From NCBI GenBank assembly GCA_934716785.1, contig CAKUYM010000119.1, positions 1 through 11,406 on the forward strand: a stretch of DNA of 11,406 bases, read 5' to 3'. Both the position numbers and the translations under genes were made by a program. The DNA comes from an uncultured Bacteroides sp. (GTDB lineage Bacteria; Bacteroidota; Bacteroidia; Bacteroidales; Bacteroidaceae). Below the pieces are notes generated by a model. That model did not search any database. It worked only from the letters and a program-made list of their open reading frames with translations, and was not told the DNA's origin. This document shows positions 7,901 to 11,406 of this stretch, piece after piece. Position 1 is the stretch's first letter; each line of letters begins with the position of its first letter.

Positions 7901-8976
7901 AAACCGAACTTCTGAACTCACTGAACACCGGTGCCGGAACAGGTATCGGACTGGCGCTGACAAAAGGTATTGTCGAACTTCACCACGGCACTATCCGCGT
8001 GGAGAGCGAACCGGGTAAGGGAAGCAGCTTCATCATCACCCTGAAATTAGGCAATCAGCATTTTGCAGAGGAACAGATAGCGCAAAGCGATACGGATACA
8101 ACAATTCAAAAGCCGGAGATTGCCGCACCTTCAGCAGAAATGATACCGGAGGTAGAATGGAAAGAGGATGAAGACAATAAACGGATTGAAAATGCCAAGA
8201 TGCTGATTGTGGAAGACAACGAGTCTATCAAACAGATGTTGGCAGGTATTTTCGAGACATTCTATCAGGTCAGCACCGCTTCTGATGGAGAAGAAGCATT
8301 GGAAATGGTGCAGAAAGATATGCCGAGCATCATCCTTAGCGATGTCGTGATGCCGCGTATGTCCGGCACAGAGCTTTGCAAACGTATCAAGACAGATTTC
8401 AATACATGCCATATTCCGGTTGTGCTGTTGACGGCACGCACTGCGGTGGAGCATAATATTGAAGGATTGAAGACCGGTGCGGACGATTATATTACGAAAC
8501 CGTTCAATATCAATCTGCTGATTTCCCGTTGCAACAACCTGGTGAACTCTCGTCGGCTATTGCAGGAGAAGTTCAGCAAACAGCCACAGGCTTTCGCGCA
8601 GATGCTGGCCACCAACCCGATGGATAAAGAGATGCTGGATCGTGCAATGACTATTATCGAACAGCATCTGGATAACACGGACTTCAATGTCAATACCTTC
8701 GCACGCGAAATGGGGATGGCACGTACCAACCTATTCACCAAGCTAAAAGCTGTGACAGGACAGACACCGAATGACTTCATTCTGAGCATACGCCTCAAGA
8801 AAGGGGCAGTCATGCTACGGAATAACCCGGAACTGAATATCACGGAGATATCAGACCGGATAGGCTTCTCGTCTTCACGCTATTTCAGCAAATGCTTTAA
8901 GGAGGTCTATCATGTCAGTCCGCTCGCCTACCGCAAAGGGGAGGAGAAAGAAGAAGAAAACGAAGAGACGGATTGA
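4918..8976 (+). CDS. Hybrid two-component system (HTCS) sensor-regulator
   Basis: This 1352-residue protein joins all parts of a two-component system in one chain. A signal peptide (1-22) is followed by a large periplasmic sensor of beta-propeller repeats, with at least nine clear LW(I/L)GT-like blade motifs, and a Y_Y_Y domain (about 687-755). One membrane segment (about 772-795) leads to the kinase. The phosphoacceptor is H831 in ISHEFRTPLT, with an N-box at 943-952, DTGTGI at 976-981 and GAGTGIGL at 1005-1012. The receiver has phosphoacceptor D1142 in LSDVVMPRMSG and K1194. An AraC-type HTH domain (about 1235-1340) and an acidic tail end the protein. All catalytic residues are present, so it should be active. 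GTG is the start because an in-frame TGA lies at 4867 and no ATG intervenes. In this family the sensor binds a glycan fragment and the HTH activates carbohydrate genes. The ligand is unknown; the adjacent sulfatase hints at a sulfated glycan. Confidence 0.97.
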   Translation: MRKIILLFLLFLSVAAIHTQGQNITFSHLTTDDGLSQFSVNSLYIDEQGMIWIATREGLNRYNGNDIKSFKLKKNDPNSLFSNTVLRITGNKKGKVYLLCTDGVAEFDLTTQRFKTLLQGNVDAIYFNEKLYISKREDIFVYNENTENFDLFYHLAGKDITLSCLHQDEKRNLWLGTAENGVYRLAEDKTISQPITEGKITSIYEDSSKELWIGTWREGFYRIKTDGSIENFRHDPKNANSLSSDFVRCFCEDNLGHLWIGTFSGLNRYDKSTGEFQFHTANASNPDGLTHSSIWCIVKDEQGTLWLGTYFGGVNYFNPEYEIYTRYKVGNTEKDGLSSPIIGRMTEDKEGNLWICTEGGGVNVYNRKDNTYRWYRHEEGTNSLSHNNVKAIYYDRENNVMWIGTHLGGLNKLDLRTNRFTVYRMKAGDPASLPSDIVRDIVPYEDKLLIATQNGVCLFDPETGTCRQLFKDTQAGRNISMVASLCFDRDGTLWIAATGEGVYSYRFDTNTLTNYPHNPSIPNSLSSNNINSIMQDSNGNLWFSTSGSGLDRYRKESNDFENFDVQKDGLSSDCIYEVIESSIQKGDLLLITNQGFSQFDYPHKKFYNYGTENGFPLTAVNENALFVTHDGEIFLGGIQGMISFWEKKLHFTPKSYNIILSRLIVNGKEVNPGDETGILKRSICHTPEISLKADQSMFSIEYATSNFISANKDEILYRLEGFSNEWNHTYRKQTLITYTNLNPGKYVLVIKSLRDDIGEAKLLINILPPWYKTWWAYLIYTLATISLLWFLIQNYNSRIKLRESLKYEKKHIEDLEALNQSKLRFFTNISHEFRTPLTLIVGQVETLLQVQTFTPHIYNKILGIYKNSLQLRELITELLDFRKQEQGHMKIKVSKHNLVEFLYENYLLFLEYASSKQINFKFNRQKDDIEVWYDQKQMQKVINNLLSNALKHTKAEDTISINVSQEQDHAIIEIKDTGTGIAAAEIDKIFDRFYQTELLNSLNTGAGTGIGLALTKGIVELHHGTIRVESEPGKGSSFIITLKLGNQHFAEEQIAQSDTDTTIQKPEIAAPSAEMIPEVEWKEDEDNKRIENAKMLIVEDNESIKQMLAGIFETFYQVSTASDGEEALEMVQKDMPSIILSDVVMPRMSGTELCKRIKTDFNTCHIPVVLLTARTAVEHNIEGLKTGADDYITKPFNINLLISRCNNLVNSRRLLQEKFSKQPQAFAQMLATNPMDKEMLDRAMTIIEQHLDNTDFNVNTFAREMGMARTNLFTKLKAVTGQTPNDFILSIRLKKGAVMLRNNPELNITEISDRIGFSSSRYFSKCFKEVYHVSPLAYRKGEEKEEENEETD

Positions 8977-9026
8977 CAACCGCCATTGCATAAGACCCAA
9001 TAAAGAAAGGTCGCATTAAACGAATG

Positions 9027-9068
9027 CACAGCTACGCTAAGAAGATTTTCTCCATTAGCGCAGCTGTG
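9027..9068 (+). terminator. Hairpin after the HTCS gene, probable terminator
   Basis: The arms 9027-9040 and 9055-9068 pair over 14 positions with one A/C mismatch (CACAGCT-A-CGCTAA against TTAGCG-C-AGCTGTG), around a 14-base loop. The following TACTATTTTGTA is only a weak T-tract. It stands 50 bases past the HTCS stop and before the sulfatase promoter, so ending HTCS transcription is its likeliest job. A regulatory hairpin is possible. Confidence 0.5.
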
Positions 9069-9134
9069 TACTATTTTGTACTTCACTTGTACGTTACTGC
9101 CCATTTATGTTTTTCCAATGGTTTATCTTTGTAC
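9066..9134 (+). repeat. Helically phased TTGTAC direct repeats upstream of the sulfatase gene
   Basis: TTGTAC occurs exactly at 9076-9081, 9087-9092 and 9129-9134, and with one mismatch (GTGTAC) at 9066-9071. The spacings are 10, 11 and 42 bases, close to whole turns of the helix. The last copy overlaps the -7 element. This arrangement resembles an array of sites for a DNA-binding regulator, but no binding protein is shown by the sequence. Confidence 0.4.
9124..9131 (+). promoter_or_regulatory. Bacteroides -7 promoter element for the sulfatase gene
   Basis: TATCTTTG matches TAnnTTTG exactly and ends 33 bases before the ATG at 9165. The -33 region shows no clear TTTG, which would suit a promoter that needs an activator. 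Confidence 0.6.
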
Positions 9135-9164
9135 ATCTAATATTACATCCTAAAAAGCAAGATT

Positions 9165-10700
9165 ATGAGAAACGTTTCACGTCTACTTCCGTTATTGCCC
9201 GGCATCGCTATGCTGACCGGATGCAACCATGCTGCCCAAAAGGGCAATGGACAAAACGGCCAAAAGCCCAACATTATTTACATATTTGCGGACGACCTCG
9301 GTATAGGCGACCTGAGTTGTTACGGAGCGACCAAAGTCAGCACCCCTAATATCGACCGCCTTGCCGGCCAAGGAGTGCAGTTCACCAATGCTTACGCCAC
9401 CTCGGCTACGAGCACTCCTTCTCGCTTCGGACTCCTCACCGGTATGTATCCTTGGAGACAGGAGAACACCGGCATTGCTCCAGGAAACTCAGAACTTATC
9501 ATCGACACTGCCTGCGTCACTATGGCGGATATGCTGAAAGAGGCCGGCTATGCCACCGGTGCAGTCGGCAAATGGCATTTGGGACTTGGTCCGAAAGGCG
9601 GAACTGACTTCAACGGACAAATCAGCCCGAACGCGCAAAGTATCGGCTTCGATTATGAATTTGTCATCCCTGCAACCGTAGACCGCGTACCTTGCGTATT
9701 TGTAGAGAACGGCCGTGTGGTAGGGTTCGACCCTGATGATCCCATCACAGTCAGCTACGACCACAAAGTAGGCGACTGGCCTACGGGAGAAGAAAACCCC
9801 GAGCTCGTGACACTGAAACCCAGTCAGGGACACAACAATACCATTATCAACGGTATCCCCCGCATCGGGTGGATGACCGGTGGAAAGTCCGCTCTGTGGA
9901 AAGATGAGGATATCGCCGATGTCATCACCAATAAAGCAAAAGATTTCATAACCTCTCATCAGGAAGAACCTTTCTTCTTGTATATGGGTACGCAAGACGT
10001 ACATGTTCCCCGTGTCCCCCACCCGCGCTTTGCCGGAAAAAGCGGTCTCGGAACTCGTGGCGACGTTATCCTGCAACTGGACTGGACTATCGGAGAGATC
10101 ATGCACACACTGGACAGCCTCAACATAGCCGACAACACCATTATCATCTTCACCAGTGACAATGGCCCGGTTATTGACGACGGTTACCAAGACCAAGCCT
10201 ACGAAATGCTCAACGGACACACCCCGATGGGAATTTATCGCGGCGGCAAATACAGCGTTTACGAAGCAGGAACACGCATCCCATTCATTGTACGCTGGCC
10301 CGCCAAAGTGAAGCCGACCAAGCAACAGGCTCTTTTCTCACAAATAGACGTGTACGCATCGCTTGCAGCTCTACTGAACCAGCCTTTACGTGAAGGAGCA
10401 GCTCCCGACAGCCAAGAACACTTGAACTTACTTTTAGGCAAGAGCAATACAGACCGCGACTATATCGTACAGCAAAACCTGAACAATACGCTCGCCATCG
10501 TAAAAGGACAATGGAAATACATCGAACCGAGCGATGCGCCCGCCATCGAGTTTTGGACAAAAATGGAATTAGGCAACGACAAGCAGCCGCAACTCTACGA
10601 CTTGTCTTCCGACCCTTCGGAGAAAGTGAATGTAGCCGCACAGCATCCGGAAATCGTGAAAGAGCTGGCCGCATTACTGGAAACCGTAAAAGAGAAATAA
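9165..10700 (+). CDS. Sulfatase, S1 family, serine-type lipoprotein
   Basis: The enzyme would hydrolyse sulfate esters, probably on a glycan. The 511 residues begin with a lipoprotein signal peptide ending LTGC (Cys20), so it is anchored to a membrane facing the periplasm or the outside. No acidic export tag follows the cysteine, which favours the periplasmic side. Metal ligands D43 and D44 lie in FADDLG, and D332 and N333 in TSDNGP. The active-site motif STPSRFGLLTG starts at S83, which the anaerobic maturase anSME would convert to formylglycine. Sulfate-pocket residues K136 and H138 (GKWHLG), H280 (DVHVPR) and K362 (RGGKY) are present, so the enzyme looks intact. It has its own promoter and follows the HTCS gene in the same direction, which suggests control by that regulator. 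Substrate and SulfAtlas subfamily cannot be fixed by eye. The maturase is not in the window. Confidence 0.95.
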   Translation: MRNVSRLLPLLPGIAMLTGCNHAAQKGNGQNGQKPNIIYIFADDLGIGDLSCYGATKVSTPNIDRLAGQGVQFTNAYATSATSTPSRFGLLTGMYPWRQENTGIAPGNSELIIDTACVTMADMLKEAGYATGAVGKWHLGLGPKGGTDFNGQISPNAQSIGFDYEFVIPATVDRVPCVFVENGRVVGFDPDDPITVSYDHKVGDWPTGEENPELVTLKPSQGHNNTIINGIPRIGWMTGGKSALWKDEDIADVITNKAKDFITSHQEEPFFLYMGTQDVHVPRVPHPRFAGKSGLGTRGDVILQLDWTIGEIMHTLDSLNIADNTIIIFTSDNGPVIDDGYQDQAYEMLNGHTPMGIYRGGKYSVYEAGTRIPFIVRWPAKVKPTKQQALFSQIDVYASLAALLNQPLREGAAPDSQEHLNLLLGKSNTDRDYIVQQNLNNTLAIVKGQWKYIEPSDAPAIEFWTKMELGNDKQPQLYDLSSDPSEKVNVAAQHPEIVKELAALLETVKEK

Positions 10701-10951
10701 AGATATAAGAGTAGAAAAATTGTATTATTTTGCACCAATCTCGGATAATTGTATCCACAAGAACGGACACAAAATCCATACATTTGTAAAGAATTAAACA
10801 ACAAATATGCATTACACAAAGTGCAATATAATAACACGATTCTTCTAACCTTAATTGAAATACATTTAATATAAGGCAGTTATATACAAGATTGCACCAA
10901 ATAATCAACGGCTCGGATTCGAGCTAATTACTAATCTAAAATTTTTACATT
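10701..10951. other. AT-rich gene-free stretch
   Basis: No convincing gene lies in these 251 bases. They hold two copies of TTGCACCAA (10730-10738 and 10892-10900), an inverted GTGCAA between them (10821-10826), a 5-bp hairpin GCTCG/CGAGC at 10911-10924, and TACATTTG at 10779-10786. The last matches the -7 consensus but would leave a leader of about 160 bases before the next gene. No T-tailed terminator for the sulfatase gene is apparent. Confidence 0.5.
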
Positions 10952-11188
10952 ATGGAAAAGAAAGAAGAATTATTGGAAAAGTTGGTGAATGAATTAGCAG
11001 CGCACAATAGATTAACTGCGGTGCGAATAGCAAGGGAAAATCTACTCACTTGGGATAAAACGGATGAGGAAATAGTAGAAGAAATGAAATCTTCATCTGA
11101 ACGAGTCCTCAAATGGGGATACTCAACAGATGCAGACTTTCCACTTGATGCACCACTAAGAGCAGGAGGCATTATCTACCAAGATTAA
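10952..11188 (+). CDS. Hypothetical protein, 78 residues
   Basis: I do not recognise the family. The product is small, charged and soluble: no signal peptide, membrane segment or cysteine. The first 45 or so residues should be helical and are rich in Glu and Lys (MEKKEELLEKLVNELAA), while the C-terminal third is less charged (DFPLDAPLRAGGIIYQD). ATG is preceded by an AT-rich leader, as in many Bacteroides genes, and an in-frame TAA stands 15 bases upstream, so the start is well bounded. Its stop is only four bases from the stop of the converging zinc-ribbon gene. It might be a chance frame, but the start context and the globular-looking composition favour a real gene. Confidence 0.6.
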   Translation: MEKKEELLEKLVNELAAHNRLTAVRIARENLLTWDKTDEEIVEEMKSSSERVLKWGYSTDADFPLDAPLRAGGIIYQD

Positions 11189-11192
11189 AAAA

Positions 11193-11405
11193 TCACCTAA
11201 ACAACGTTTCTGTCTTAAAGGTCATGATATATCCACAATAACTGCACTCTATATGTGTATGCTCTTTAGATGTGTCTATATCACTCCAATATTTTTCTTC
11301 TATACCTGTAACTTCACGTTTTATTACATTATAATATGGTAATATAGAGGAGCTTCCACAAACTGGGCAATGTCTACTATTCAATTTATTCTTAAACTTT
11401 TGCAT
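11193..11405 (-). CDS. Small zinc-ribbon protein, possibly cut by the window edge
   Basis: The 70 visible residues carry two CxxC knuckles, CPVCG (C13, C16) and CSYCG (C54, C57), 37 residues apart, the pattern of a zinc-ribbon that binds one zinc ion. There is no signal peptide, so it is probably cytoplasmic. The ATG at 11405 is one base from the window end, so an earlier start cannot be excluded. The family is not recognised beyond the zinc-ribbon fold; nucleic-acid binding or a structural role are both possible. It faces the 78-residue gene tail to tail. Confidence 0.6.
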   Translation of the reverse strand: MQKFKNKLNSRHCPVCGSSSILPYYNVIKREVTGIEEKYWSDIDTSKEHTHIECSYCGYIMTFKTETLFR

Positions 11406-11406
11406 T

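Noticed and set aside
9013..9027. GCATT/AATGC inverted repeat just before the 14-bp hairpin
   Set aside because: The 5-bp stem is too short to stand out from chance in this composition.
9489..10325. A 278-codon open frame on the minus strand inside the sulfatase gene
   Set aside because: It is wholly antisense to a gene with all family motifs, shows no recognisable domain and has an odd composition. It is a by-product of the codon use of the plus-strand gene.
10905..10930. GCTCG-GATT-CGAGC hairpin resembling a tRNA T-arm
   Set aside because: The loop is four bases and lacks TTC at the right place, and no acceptor, D or anticodon stems can be built around it.
1..11406. CRISPR arrays, insertion sequences, integrases, rRNA and tRNA genes
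   Set aside because: No spaced direct repeats, transposase motifs, terminal inverted repeats or RNA gene patterns were found on either strand.

Overview
The window looks like chromosomal DNA of a gut Bacteroidales, most likely Bacteroides. The basis is a full-length hybrid two-component regulator of the Bacteroides polysaccharide-sensing type, a serine-type lipoprotein sulfatase, lipoprotein signal peptides, almost no Shine-Dalgarno sequences, and several exact copies of the Bacteroides -7 promoter element TAnnTTTG. The species cannot be named from the sequence alone.

Layout. (1) Positions 1-4043, plus strand: the 3' part of an RND efflux pump gene, overlapped by one base by an outer-membrane efflux lipoprotein gene, followed 19 bases later by an LpxA-type acyltransferase gene. 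The three look like the end of one operon; the periplasmic adaptor gene would lie upstream, outside the window. (2) Positions 4056-4108: a strong bidirectional terminator between this operon and a converging gene. (3) Positions 4166-4807, minus strand: a small cytoplasmic CBM9-like protein. (4) Positions 4918-8976, plus strand: a 1352-residue hybrid two-component system (HTCS) read divergently from the CBM9-like gene; the two -7 elements face away from each other, 44 bases apart. (5) Positions 8977-9164: a hairpin and helically phased TTGTAC repeats leading into a promoter. (6) Positions 9165-10700, plus strand: an S1-type sulfatase lipoprotein. (7) Positions 10701-11406: an AT-rich tail with a 250-base gene-free stretch, a 78-residue hypothetical gene and a converging 70-residue zinc-ribbon gene at the window edge.

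How the genes may work together. The pump and outer-membrane channel would expel compounds across both membranes. The attached LpxA-like enzyme would act on a lipid A precursor or a related UDP-sugar, so the operon joins efflux with outer-membrane lipid chemistry. The HTCS probably senses a breakdown product of a glycan in the periplasm and regulates nearby genes. No SusC/SusD pair is present, so the adjacent sulfatase and perhaps the CBM9-like gene are the only local candidate targets.

No mobile element, CRISPR array, rRNA or tRNA was recognised. The items most worth a second look are the divergent LpxA-like protein, the extra hydrophobic hairpin in the pump, the phased repeats before the sulfatase gene, and the small genes in the AT-rich tail.
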